From NCBI RefSeq assembly GCF_965638725.1, contig NC_134950.1:138871636-138935635 (forward strand): DNA of 64,000 bases, in the 5' to 3' direction. The translations under genes and the position numbers were made by a program. Positions 51,001-59,390 of the stretch are shown one piece after another; positions within the stretch are counted from its first letter, which is position 1, and each line of letters begins with the position of its first letter. The notes under the pieces were generated by a model, which searched no databases, was not told the DNA's origin, and saw nothing but the letters and a program-made list of their open reading frames with translations. This DNA is from Aptenodytes patagonicus (taxonomy: Eukaryota; Chordata; Aves; Sphenisciformes; Spheniscidae).

Positions 51001-52188
51001 ATGATATGCCCTACAAATCCTATACATCGGGGCGGGGGCGGGGGAGGTGGGGGGGAATCCCACAGCTGCAACTACAAGCAAAACCAAGAGTTTAAGAGTT
51101 TCCACTGTACAAGGGTGAGTGTTAAGGAAGTCTGTGCTTCAGCCTGTGCTTAAGGCAGTTACCTCCATAGCCAAATGAGACCTTGGCAGGGCTTTGGCAG
51201 TGTTGTGGCTAGCTGTGACAGCGTTTTCAGATGGCTATCATAACAGAGAATAAGAAACCAAGATGAACTCCTGAAGGTGCCAGGGCCCCCAACTAGGCTT
51301 TCCCCTCTTTCTTTTCAGAATTGCTAGCATACAACCCCTACTTAGCAGAATCAGGGCAAAAAGTTAACAATTTTTTTCTCTGAAAACATTGCTTGAAAAG
51401 TAAAGGTGCAATAGCTGATTCCGTTCCATGCAGTCAGGTTATAAATTTTAGGATGACTCTCTTCAACTAAAGTTCGTTGTGGTCAACTGTTCATTAGCAA
51501 ATAATTTCTTCAGTCTGTTATGTGCAAAAATGTTTCCTACGTAATCACATACATGCCTTTTTTTTTTTTTAAAGAAAAACAAAACCCACCTGTACTCTGT
51601 GTTTAACCAGCCTGCAGCCATTCTTTGAAAAGCTAACTGTAAGAGTAGTGTCAATAAAGCATGTTTGAATTGAAAGTTAAAACAACTGTAGTGTCCTACT
51701 CTGCTCCTCTACATATTAAAAGCAAGTATGGCAAAATTGAAGATAAATTATTGAGAGCTTTGTGTAGGGTTAGTTTCAGAGTAGTCTTACACCAACTTAA
51801 GCAGAACTCTAGTGTCTTAGGTCTTTTTTGATGAAGCTTGGTTAAATTAATCACTTTTGTAATTGATGCAAACTTTCCTACTGTTTATTACTCTTCAACA
51901 ATAAAAATGTTTGCTTGCAGATGAGTTCAGTGTTTACTGATGATGCGATTTCTCTTCTGTTTAGATGAAGTGCAACTAGTAGAGGGTAGTTCTACAAGTG
52001 AAGAACAGTCAGATCCTGGTCCAGATGCTACCAAAGAAGTGGATCCAAATCATGCTACTGACCAAACGGAAGAACCTGAATGTACCAAAGAGACAGAGGC
52101 ACTAGCCCTGCATCCTGAAAGTCCACTGGAAAGTGAGAATGGTTTAGCTGACATTGCTCTCCAAAAAATTCAAGATTCTGAGGAGTAA
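26968..52188 (+). CDS. ANKMY2: ANKMY2, complete gene, ten coding exons
   Basis: Joining ten exons (26968-27034, 31226-31290, 39577-39715, 41593-41691, 44408-44568, 45693-45907, 47057-47192, 49035-49163, 49596-49737, 51965-52188) gives 1377 coding bases, or 458 residues plus TAA. Every intron has GT/AG ends and consistent phase. The human protein is about 441 residues. Ankyrin repeats cover roughly residues 45-74, 79-108 and 112-141. A helical middle part follows, then a MYND zinc finger at 320-357 and an acidic Glu-rich tail. Family knowledge: ANKMY2 binds FKBP38 (FKBP8), helps deliver adenylyl cyclases to the primary cilium and so restrains Hedgehog signalling. The middle and MYND regions are very close to the mammalian protein; the first 12 residues and the tail diverge. 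It is divergent from BZW2 and convergent with LRRC72. Confidence 0.96.
28029..29081 (+). mobile_element. CR1 LINE, 5'-truncated, frameshifted
   Basis: The element starts within the reverse transcriptase just before the PQGS motif. It carries FADD and the C-terminal region in two frames, about 28043-28560 and then 28548-28991, and ends with an ATTCTATG-ATTCTGTG tail. The frame change is near 28540-28550, where the usual Leu-Tyr-Ser-Ala-Leu-Val-Arg stretch appears to have lost about five bases. The 3' UTR, with a CCCTGCCCATGGCAGGG hairpin, differs from the element at 20.4 kb, so it belongs to another CR1 subfamily. It is in sense orientation to ANKMY2 and not functional. Confidence 0.93.
29366..29690 (-). 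mobile_element. CR1 fragment, antisense
   Basis: On the plus strand the block begins with a reverse-complemented CR1 3' end (GGATGGTTCAGGGTGGAAGG). It continues into text typical of an inverted CR1 C-terminal coding region (CCAAGGATGGAGACTGCACA, then GGGCAGCCTGTTC). It is heavily mutated with no usable frame, and about 325 bp remain. Confidence 0.85.
31226..31290 (+). CDS. ANKMY2: ANKMY2 exon 2
   Basis: The acceptor is a T-rich tract ending TTAAAG and the donor is GATGAG|GTACAG. It completes the split Gly and encodes residues 23-44, including the conserved [11 protein letters not shown] segment that leads into the first ankyrin repeat. It ends in phase 0. Confidence 0.95.
32043..32640 (-). 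mobile_element. CR1 fragment, antisense, older
   Basis: This is a reverse-complemented CR1 3' end and C-terminal coding remnant. Landmarks on the plus strand are GCTAGAAGGGACCTCAGAAG, CCAAGGATGGAGACTGCACA, CTCCAGGCTGAACAAGCCC and CCAAAATTGGACAGGGTATT. About 600 bp survive with many substitutions and no open frame. Confidence 0.88.
33850..34190 (-). mobile_element. Possible ancient CR1-like remnant, antisense
   Basis: The plus strand has TTTCCAGTTGTTTCAGCTTC and, a little later, GAGCTGGACACAGTGTTTCA. These resemble inverted CR1/L3 text around the Arg-rich C-terminal region. Divergence is high, no tail is visible, and the edges are guesses. Confidence 0.35.
38001..38036. repeat. 10-bp tandem repeat (ATAACATAAT)
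   Basis: Three full copies and a partial fourth of ATAACATAAT, the third with one substitution. A short AT-rich minisatellite in ANKMY2 intron 2. Confidence 0.85.
39577..39715 (+). CDS. ANKMY2: ANKMY2 exon 3 (ankyrin repeats 1-2)
   Basis: The acceptor is TTTTGTTAG and the donor TTCAG|GTAACT. It encodes residues 45-90, starting at the ankyrin hallmark [14 protein letters not shown] and including [10 protein letters not shown] and then [12 protein letters not shown]. It ends one base into Gly91. The repeat signature (TPLMHAA, RHGADVN) is intact. Confidence 0.97.
39716..41592 (+). other. ANKMY2: ANKMY2 intron 3
   Basis: 1877 bp of AT-rich sequence with no recognised repeat family or additional exon. 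The acceptor is a C-rich tract ending CAACTTCAG. Confidence 0.9.
41593..41691 (+). CDS. ANKMY2: ANKMY2 exon 4 (ankyrin repeats 2-3)
   Basis: It completes Gly91 and encodes the second half of ankyrin repeat 2 ([14 protein letters not shown]) and the start of the next repeat ([13 protein letters not shown]). The donor is TGTGG|GTAAGG. It is nearly identical to the mammalian segment. Confidence 0.97.
41964..42565 (-). mobile_element. Solo LTR, avian ERVL type, with 5-bp target duplication
   Basis: The LTR proper is 41969-42560 (592 bp), flanked on both sides by AAGAG. Its ends are imperfect inverted repeats (TGTCGTGGTTT at one end, AAACCAGGACA at the other) with TG...CA termini. Read on the minus strand it has a CRE palindrome TGACGTCA (42297-42304) followed by a TATATAAAG TATA box (42282-42290). 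It also has the G/C-rich 3' portion ending GGTTAAACCACGACA that is common in bird ERVL LTRs. A five-base duplication suits class III elements. No internal retroviral sequence is present, so it is a recombined solo copy, antisense in ANKMY2 intron 4. Confidence 0.9.
44217..44260. repeat. 22-bp tandem duplication
   Basis: Two adjacent 22-bp copies of AAGTTACACTTACTGAA..TAA, differing at about two bases, end roughly 150 bases upstream of ANKMY2 exon 5. Confidence 0.85.
44408..44568 (+). CDS. ANKMY2: ANKMY2 exon 5
   Basis: It completes Gly124 and encodes residues 124-177. These include the end of the third ankyrin repeat ([20 protein letters not shown]) and the conserved [13 protein letters not shown] and [11 protein letters not shown] segments. 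The donor is GTTAAG|GTGGAG, phase 0. Confidence 0.97.
44569..45692 (+). other. ANKMY2: ANKMY2 intron 5, with a long chance-like open frame
   Basis: 1124 bp. One plus-strand frame is open from 44854 to 45336, then continues after a single TAG to 45528. It has no recognisable domain and a low-complexity Ser/Leu-rich composition. In AT-rich sequence a frame this long is compatible with chance. The acceptor is TTTCTCATAG. Confidence 0.8.
45693..45907 (+). CDS. ANKMY2: ANKMY2 exon 6
   Basis: It encodes residues 178 to about 249: [11 protein letters not shown], then [20 protein letters not shown] and [17 protein letters not shown]. This is a Cys-rich helical segment specific to the ANKMY2 family. 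The donor is AAAAG|GTACGT, leaving two bases of a Ser codon. Confidence 0.97.
45908..47056 (+). other. ANKMY2: ANKMY2 intron 6
   Basis: 1149 bp, AT-rich towards its 3' end. No repeat family, exon or RNA gene was recognised. Confidence 0.9.
47057..47192 (+). CDS. ANKMY2: ANKMY2 exon 7
   Basis: It completes the split Ser and encodes up to residue 294: [20 protein letters not shown] and then [20 protein letters not shown], ending APVEI. Almost identical to mammals. The acceptor is AAAATTCAG and the donor AAATA|GTAAGT, phase 0. Confidence 0.97.
47193..49034 (+). other. ANKMY2: ANKMY2 intron 7
   Basis: 1842 bp of AT-rich sequence. A short open frame that runs into exon 8 (from about 48903) has a hydrophobic start but is simply intron read in frame with the exon. 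No repeats were recognised. Confidence 0.9.
49035..49163 (+). CDS. ANKMY2: ANKMY2 exon 8 (MYND zinc finger, first half)
   Basis: Residues 295-337. It starts [20 protein letters not shown] and carries the first four zinc ligands, Cys320, Cys323, Cys332 and Cys335. The acceptor is CTTACCTTTCAG and the donor AAATG|GTAAGA, phase 0. Confidence 0.97.
49164..49595 (+). other. ANKMY2: ANKMY2 intron 8
   Basis: 432 bp, the shortest intron, splitting the MYND finger between its two zinc sites. Nothing else is visible. Confidence 0.92.
49596..49737 (+). CDS. ANKMY2: ANKMY2 exon 9 (MYND zinc finger, second half)
   Basis: Residues 338-384. It carries the remaining MYND ligands Cys341, Cys345, His353 and Cys357 in [18 protein letters not shown], followed by a Lys/Glu-rich helix. 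The donor AAAG|GTTAGG is weaker than consensus (T at +3). The frame continues correctly into exon 10, which supports it. Confidence 0.95.
49738..51964 (+). other. ANKMY2: ANKMY2 intron 9
   Basis: 2227 bp of AT-rich intron containing one striking G-rich run at 51029-51055. No mobile element was recognised. The acceptor is CTCTTCTGTTTAG. Confidence 0.9.
51029..51055 (+). repeat. G-rich run, potential G-quadruplex
   Basis: Four G-runs (4, 5, 5 and 7 Gs) are separated by C, C and AGGT within 27 bases. This satisfies the usual intramolecular quadruplex pattern on the coding strand of ANKMY2, so the RNA could also fold. Confidence 0.75.
51965..52188 (+). CDS. ANKMY2: ANKMY2 exon 10 (acidic C-terminal tail and stop)
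   Basis: It completes Asp385 and encodes the last 74 residues, rich in Glu, Asp, Ser and Thr, ending DSEE before TAA. The tail is poorly conserved in sequence but acidic in mammals too, where it also ends in Glu-Glu. It is about 17 residues longer overall than the human protein. Confidence 0.93.
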
Positions 52189-52509
52189 GAAGAGGGTAGA
52201 AAGGGACTAAGTGTTCTGGCTACATCCCTGTACCTCAAGGGTCCTAAAGAATTTTTTATGCTGACCATGTCTGAGTTCTTACAGCATGGGTTATGCAAGA
52301 CTCCCTTTGAAAGACAGCATGTCTCTGTTCATGTTGAGATGAAATCTTGGCTAATTTGTCTATAAATACTTCAGGTTCTGTTGTAGATTGTCAAAATAGG
52401 TATTTATTATCTGATAAAAACTAGTGGCATAGATCCATCTGTACGTATACCAACAGTAAGCATAGTAAAAATCTGTGAGTATCTGTGGTTAATCAGCCAC
52501 TTGGTGAAA

Positions 52510-52515
52510 AATAAA
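52510..52515 (+). terminator. ANKMY2: Candidate ANKMY2 poly(A) signal
   Basis: This is the first AATAAA after the stop, about 320 bases downstream. Other candidates are ATTAAA at 52798-52803 and AATAAA at 53512-53517. Which one is used cannot be decided from sequence alone. Confidence 0.45.
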
Positions 52516-55500
52516 AAGCATTTGATTTGGATTATTCATATTTTCAGAACGTAAAATCTATTTTAATTCTAATTTAAATAATTTTTTCTGCAAGTACACA
52601 GAACTGTAGTTAAAAGCATTGGGAAGCCAACTGTTAAATTGCTTTTTTACACCACTTTATGAAGCTTTATCTGAAGGAATTCAGTAGCAGTTAAGTTTCT
52701 GAAGATACTCATCTGAACTCTCAACTTTTCATGACATTACTGTAAATATTTTTGACTAGTGAGTGCACACCAATAGTGTCTATTTTGTGGCAATTTTATT
52801 AAATGATACTGCTGTTTCAGATGTCTCAAGCTGACTGTGAAATGTGTGTTTCAACAGAATTATTTCACTGTTGGTTTAGTCAAAAATATTCCAAGTTTGT
52901 CAAAGTCTAATGAAGGGAAGAACCAGAATGATTTAAAGTATTTTGACTGACAAGAATAATGGTTTTTAAATCTCAGCTTTCAGGTAAAGATGCCTCAGAG
53001 CACACTGGGATGTTGCTTATGAATTATTTCATAAACATAAAAGATGCTTAATATTGCTCCCGCTGAATCTGGTCACAGTGAATTAAATGGGAGAATTCAT
53101 GTGTGCATTGATACAACTGGGATTTCACCTAGGCTTTCAACTAAATACCATATGTAGAAAATAGTTTCCCTTAACTATGCTGTTTTCACTCAGATTTACT
53201 ACTGTGTCTCATGAAATCAGTGGGAATGCCACAACTGAAAATATTGCTTGCTGCATAAGGATGGCAAAATTTGAGATTATCTAATTGTTGGATGAATAAT
53301 TGGTGTTTTGAACGTGGCAATATCCCTCAACTTAGAGGAGTAAGGACCATCCTCAGAGGAAACGGAGGAAAAATGCTATTAATTTTTTACTATTTAATAT
53401 ATTGAAAGTTTTTGTTTAATATTCTGAAAACTGTAAGAGTGAGGACACATAAATGCACCTGTGCAGGGAATGTACCTCTGTTTTAATTTCAAGGATTAGT
53501 AAATTGTGAAGAATAAAGGGAAGTTTTTTAGAAGAAGGGAGCTGCGTGACAATTCTGTTTACTGCATCTGTAATGCCTGTTGGGACATACGGTGATGTTC
53601 CCATTTGACACGCATGGGCCTCCTGTAGCTCAGGTGTACAAGTTTAATTTCATGACAATTGGCAAGCAAGAGATGCGTGCCTGGAACTTAGATACGGAGT
53701 CACGATGTAGTCACCGTCCACTCTTGGATCTGGGAATGCAGAAGCGCTGCTGGTTCCCTATTCTACACGTAGCATTTGGGGCGCACTGAGATGTGTTGCT
53801 CTTTAAGATTTCTCTGAAAATGCGAGCCCTTTAGGACAAATGATTCAGGATTTTAGAAGTGTGGTAAAATCCACAGCACAAATCCTGCTTTCATTCTGCC
53901 AGCCAATGCTTTTTCTTGACAAAGAAGAAAAGCCCAAGCGATGATAGGAGAAAGTATGAACATTGGAAATAGGTGTGAAGTGTGGGATCTTTGACGCAGA
54001 TTATGCAGTTGCGTTTGTTCTCATTCTAACTTGAAAAGGCTTCAAAGTCATTATGAGCAGAGGCTGCCACACTTCCCTCTCTTTGCAGCGAGCCTCAGAG
54101 GAGAGCAATTGCAATCCAAGTTAGGGTCCCGGTGCACGCTGGCGCTCCAGAGCTACCTCTGCCTTCCTCAGCTTGAGCTGGCGACAGCTCTTCTGGTGGA
54201 AGATCATGGTTGATAGGTCCTGCATAAACCTGGGGTAACGACTAGCTCATGCATAATCACGAATTGGAGGAAACATCTCGTGACGTTACTTATAAGGAAC
54301 TTAAAGTAGGATGAAAATCCATACGCAATTTACTGATTCCTTAAGCAAGGTTTTAAGTGACAAGACAGCTGCGGAGCGCAAAGCCAACAGACACACTCTT
54401 GCACCTTCAAGGGGGTGTGATTCAAAAGACTTTTCTCCCCTCCACTAGGAAAAATGGAATTTTCACTTCAGCTGTTTTGCTGCATATAAGAGCAGAGCAG
54501 CTGTGAATCTGTCTAGCTTGCTTCATCACAGTTCTTGCTCCCTAGTTTACTTTTATGCCAAGTGTTTTTTAATATCAACTCTGTTTTCACCCTGGGAAAT
54601 TTGATTGAATTAGGAATATATAAAAGCTTCTGAAACTATCTGAGCATATCTTCTAGTGAACTAAATGTTGCATGTTCAAATCACTTTAGATTTTTGATGC
54701 AGGTAGATTTTCTAGGTTTTTTGTCATCTAACTAAAGGGAATTCTCAGCAAAATTTGAAATTACCTTTGTAATTTGAGTATTTCTTTGTATATAAATAGC
54801 TAACATTCCTTTTTCACTAATGGCTCTAAAACAGACTCAAATCTTTTGACAAAGCTTAAATGGATGAGTATATGGAAAGCACTGCCTTTTAAGCAAGGTG
54901 GCCATGTTGGCAGTCGGTGATTCTACTGACTTGTGGCTTGTTGGACAGCATCCAACATTTACACACTACAAATGTGAACAGGTAGCAAACATTACAATGA
55001 AGAGCTTCTGGATGCCACAGTAGGGGTTTTTTTGTTTAATCTGTGTATTCCTGGGACACTTGCGTGCAACAGTGGGAGGGCCAAAAAATCTAAGAGGTTT
55101 TGATGGCCTTTTCACCATCAAAGATTATATATGTATAAATTAACTCATTGTCTTCTCTGAGCCCATCTATATGCTCAAAAAGATTGCAAGAAGTCATGCT
55201 AAAATTCTTTAACAGCTACTCCTGTAAAATGTATATTTTCTTTTAAAAATCTATATTGTTTGGGGAAAATGTTAGATTAGTTGTTAAAAAAGATTCTGTA
55301 ATAAAATTCTTTATGTTGAAATATTGCATTGCAGCATTCTTTGAGCAGAAAATTGAAAAAAATTCATTTCACTTTAATTTTTCTTTAATCAAAAGAAGAC
55401 AGGGGCAGAAAAATATTCCAGGCCAGAAATACTGTGCCTCTAATTTGATCCAAAAATTTGAAATCAATGAAATTTACTCTGAAATGACATTGCTTACTAC

Positions 55501-55960
55501 CTTAGTCTAGCTCCAAGTTCCAGGTGGGATACAGTCTGCTTTCAGAGAAAAATCTCTTAAATTCAGCCTTTTCCGTGTCTGACGTAAAATCTACAGATTC
55601 TGGGATTGTGAAATTGCTGCTATGAAATGATTACATCATAGACTACGTCCATGAGCAGAGTCAGCTGTCAGAGTTCAAAAGACTCAAGACAAACCAGGGA
55701 CTACACTTATTAAATCCTAATGGACAGTTACTTAGGGAGGACCTCTTTAAGAAAACATGTTAGCCGAAGCTTAGTTTGGTCTAACTTCCCTGTAGACTGA
55801 TTCCATATGAGAAATTAAACATTCTTGAAACCTAATCGAAACCAAGGTGTTGATCTACCTTTTAAAACCACAAAGATGCGGCTAATTTAAGGGCATTTAC
55901 AAAATGCATGGAACTTTAAGCAAGAAAAAATAGGGAAGCTGAAATCAAAAAGGAAGGAAT
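52516..55960. other. ANKMY2 3' UTR / intergenic
   Basis: AT-rich sequence between the first ANKMY2 poly(A) candidate and a decayed CR1. It may include a longer ANKMY2 3' UTR. Short open frames (for example around 53580 and 54031) have no support. No RNA gene was recognised. Confidence 0.5.
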
Positions 55961-55964
55961 CTAA

Positions 55965-56670
55965 CACCAAAAAGGCAAAAGGAATTACGAGATTTAACAA
56001 AGATAAAGTTCTGTATCTGGGATGGAGTAATCCCACGCAGCAGTACAGGCTGGGATCTGCTGAAAAGGACCTGGGGGTCCTGGTTGGCAGCAAGCTCACC
56101 TGGAGTCAGCAGTATGCCCTGGCAGCGCCAAAGGTAAATGGTGCCATGCACCGGTGAAGACAAAAGTATAGTACAGCCGGCAGATCAAAAGTGGAATTAT
56201 TCCACTTGACTTGGCAGCTGCTAGGCCACACCTGGAATAGTGTCCCATTTTCGTCAACTCAGTTCAAGAGAGACATTAAAAAACAAGAGAGGTCCAGCGA
56301 GGGTGCCATCATGACAATGAGAGGGTTGGAGGAATTCGGTTTGTTCAGCCCAGAGAAAAGAAGATTTGGGGAGATCTAATCACAGTCTTACAATACCTAG
56401 AGGTAGTTATAGAGAAGATGGGGGATGCACAGTGACAGGACAATAGCCAACAGGCCCAAGTTGTTGCAAGTGAAATTCCATCTGAATATAAGAAAAACAC
56501 TCTGGAATGCAATTAAACACTGAAAGAGACAGTGGACACTGGATAACCTAATCAATAACTTGACAGGGCACTGGATAACCTAATCTCAGACCCTGCTTTC
56601 AACAGGAAGGTTGGACTAGGTAAGCTCCAGAGATCCCTGCCAACCTAGCCTGTCCTGTGACTCTGTGCTA
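55965..56670 (+). mobile_element. Old decayed CR1 LINE remnant
   Basis: A plus-strand frame fragment with [30 protein letters not shown] and then [11 protein letters not shown] matches the CR1 region after the reverse transcriptase palm. Later come a LEEFGLFSPEKRR-like piece and a degenerate 3' end (GGTTGGACTAGG, then CCTGTGACTCTGTGC). Many stops and deletions mark it as the oldest clear CR1 here. It carries an internal 17-bp direct repeat (56537-56553 and 56569-56585). Confidence 0.88.
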
Positions 56671-57203
56671 ACCTAGGAGAGCAAGAAGGAACTCAGAAGA
56701 CAAGTCACAGGCTGAAGAAGGGCCTACATATGTCAGGTAGCGTTGGCTTTAAGCCTGTGGCAGAATGGAGGGAGAAAGATGTGAGGAAACGTATTATTTT
56801 CCATCTATATGCAGATCTCCCACTAGCTTCCTTAGTGCTAACTGGCTTTAGAAGCCAAAAGTGTCAGGTGTAGTGCTACAGCATTGTATGACCCACGCGG
56901 TTATGAAAGAGAGTGTGTTAAAACCAGTCAGCAGTCTTGGCGCAGTGCATCGTGTACGGCAAGTCCCGTCTCTCCAAAAGGACCAGTAAGCAGAAGCCTG
57001 CATCCTGGGAGAGTATTAGCAGCCACAGACAACAGCTAGATATCAGCATGCTTAAGAGCTCATGGTTGCACTGTATTGAGACCATATGAGTATCCTCATA
57101 AAACTAAGAGTTTTCAGCGCATTTGTGCAGCACACAAATTAGCAAATTGAAACTTTAATCCCTCTCAGAAATGAGAAAAGCTTAATGGTTGCTTTCTCAT
57201 ATC
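56671..57203. other. Intergenic between ANKMY2 and LRRC72
   Basis: About 530 bases between the CR1 remnant and the first LRRC72 poly(A) candidate. No feature was recognised. Confidence 0.5.
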
Positions 57204-57209
57204 TTTATT
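57204..57209 (-). terminator. LRRC72: Candidate LRRC72 poly(A) signal
   Basis: AATAAA on the minus strand about 460 bases downstream of the first in-frame stop of the last LRRC72 exon. Its use is inferred. Confidence 0.35.
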
Positions 57210-57603
57210 TTGATGGAGGAAGACAAATTACTGCTAGTGAACACGGTAAGTCTAATTCTCCAGTAGAAACTATAAGGAATGAAATTCTTTATCCTTAGTT
57301 TCTTAAAAATTAACTGCAGTTTAGCTTTAATAATTTCTGATAACAAAAGTATGGTAAGAATTGCATTTCAAGCAACTTTCATTGAAACATTGCCACTATT
57401 TATCATTTGTTTTCTTAATTTCTTCACTCTCCATATTACATATCTGATGATAAAAGAAACGTTACACTAATACTTTTTTTGCTGGAAGTTCATTTAATTA
57501 GATGCATGTTTTAGTGTACTTGTTCTATAGAGATATTAACTTACTTAAGAGGCTTATCTCCACACTAGAGAGAGGAATAATTTTTTCTTAAGGAAGAAAG
57601 CGC

Positions 57604-57666
57604 TCATCTAAATTGGACTGTCAGCTTCTCACGGGGTTCTTCTACTTTGTTTTCAAGCCGTCTTTC
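57604..57666 (-). pseudogene. LRRC72: LRRC72 ancestral C-terminal extension past the TGA
   Basis: Reading on after the TGA in the same frame gives ERRLENKVEEPREKLTVQFR and then TGA at 57606-57604. From memory, human LRRC72 has the same number of residues here, with no gap, ending in a very similar LTV-x-x-R before its stop. The stretch therefore looks like former (or still read-through) coding sequence, not a random 3' UTR. It may instead reflect a sequencing error or a bird-lineage shortening. Confidence 0.65.
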
Positions 57667-57769
57667 TCAACAGGTGGCTACTTTGTTCCAGTCAACAGAG
57701 GAAAATTCCATTAGAGATCTTGTCATTGCCCGTAGTAAAACGGCATCTTCGGAGTTCTCAAATGGTATT
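57667..57769 (-). CDS. LRRC72: LRRC72 last coding exon, up to an in-frame TGA
   Basis: On the minus strand the acceptor CTTTTTGCAG precedes a codon completed by its first base. The reading is IPFENSEDAVLLRAMTRSLM, then EFSSVDWNKVATC and a TGA at 57669-57667. This aligns with the C-terminal part of mammalian LRRC72 (EDAV..R.M.RS.M....S..W..V). The phase matches the 28-nt exon upstream. Family knowledge: LRRC72 is a little-studied leucine-rich-repeat protein; its repeats would be encoded off the right edge. The TGA is about 21 codons earlier than the mammalian stop. The gene is convergent with ANKMY2, as in mammals. Confidence 0.82.
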
Positions 57770-59362
57770 CTGCAAAAAGAACAAAGCAAATGCGCATTAT
57801 CTGGATGATTCCAAACTACTTTGGAGCTGATTTACCACACGCACTCTGTGTAGAAAGTGAAGTTAGAAGTCATGATGACACTAACAGTGAGGATTTGAAA
57901 ATTTTAAATTTTCAGAAGGTTTCCTTCTTTTACCAAATTTAAGAAAGCAAAACAAAATGAGAAAAGGTCAGAATCACAGGATTCTAAGGAAAAAAAATCA
58001 TGCTATAAATTTTTTAAAATACATTTATAGTAGACTTAAAAATCTTATTTTGTTTTCACTGCTTTTTTTTTCCACAAAAATTATAATTGTTGTATACTTT
58101 TAATGCTCTGATTCAATAGAAATCATAAAACTAATTTTATGATTTCATAGTGATATAATACTCATTCATGCAAATGCACATTTATTTCACCGTGGATTTT
58201 TTAACCAGCCACCATGCAAATATCCTTTCTCCAAGCTCTGAATGCAGAACACTGTGAGCTTGTGTTTTTCATGTATCCTGCCACAGCTGCAGTCTGGGAG
58301 AGAAAAATGGCAGACGCACAACGTCAATGCAGAACCGACAAGGATGTCATGTTAGACCAAAACCTTTTAACTCCGATACAATATTAAAATCTGATCCTAT
58401 AAGAACTTATTTCATAAAGATGTACCTGTAGCAACACACACCTGATATAAACTATGTGACTATTTCCACTGAGATAACACACTTCGTCGCATGCTCAGGT
58501 ACCTTGCAAAGCCCAAGCATCTACATAAATAAGATGGAGAGGAAGCTCTGCATCCATTGTATCAGTGAGGACAGCTAAGTCCACTGAAAGCAGTGTGAAT
58601 TCATTTTTAAACATAAATTAGCTTGATTGTAAAGAGCTGTACTCAAAGTGAGTAGCTATATAAAATCAAATTGTTAAAGGATATCATCATATGTAGGCTT
58701 TTATTATTTCCTCTAATAAATCTTTGAAATATTTTCATAGGTAAAGCTAGAAAGTATAAACAAGCCTGAAATCTGAAGTTTGTAAATTTACTTTTATAAA
58801 GATAGCATCTAAAAATGTCATCACATCAAAATGCAACCTTTATACTACCTCAGTCCAGACACAGAGATAACAGAGGTAAGTTTTACATTTATTTCTGTGA
58901 TTTTTAAACCAAACAGAATAAAAGTAACATGAAGTACAGACTAAAAAAGTTTCATTCTACAAGTCAGTAATATTTTCCAGAGAGTATGTGTTTTTGAACA
59001 GCCAGTGAGGAGAAAGTTGTCTGGGCCATAATATAGAACAGCTATTCTGATGCTCTAATACTTAAAGCATGCTTTTTCTAGTGATCAGTAGTTGATCTTA
59101 TAAATAAATAGCATTTTTATATACCCATTTCCAAATGTGGAATACCTTTCAATATTAAATTTCAGACAGCAGCAGGTAGGTTGTCTCATCAGAATAGTAT
59201 AGAGTTGCAACTATGTTAAACACAAAAGACCAGAAAATTTTTCAAAAGCTCATTTTTACTGGACGTTTTCTCTGGTTAGGGTATTTTTTAGGCACGAGAA
59301 GAGAAAATTAAGTAAATACTTCAGAGATGCAAAAGAAAAAAAAAGTCCAAAAAGTTACTTAC
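57770..59362 (-). other. LRRC72: LRRC72 intron (last)
   Basis: 1593 bp of AT-rich sequence between the microexon donor (AA|GTAAGTAAC) and the last-exon acceptor. No repeat family was recognised. Confidence 0.7.
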
Positions 59363-59390
59363 TTATTTGTGTGCTTTCCAAATTCATAAC
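59363..59390 (-). CDS. LRRC72: LRRC72 28-nt microexon
   Basis: On the minus strand CTTGTTATAG precedes GTTATGAATTTGGAAAGCAC, followed by ACAAATAA and a strong donor GTAAGTAAC. It joins a phase-1 exon upstream to a phase-2 junction downstream, as both neighbours need. The joined product reads S-GYEFGKHTNK-IPFENSEDAV. From memory this has the same length as human [21 protein letters not shown], with conserved positions. Splice fit and length support it; sequence identity alone would not. Confidence 0.72.

Noticed and set aside
58230..58310. Exon-like minus-strand segment after a CTCTCCCAG acceptor
   Set aside because: It is open for only a short distance, has no resemblance to LRRC72, and the exon chain is already in phase without it.
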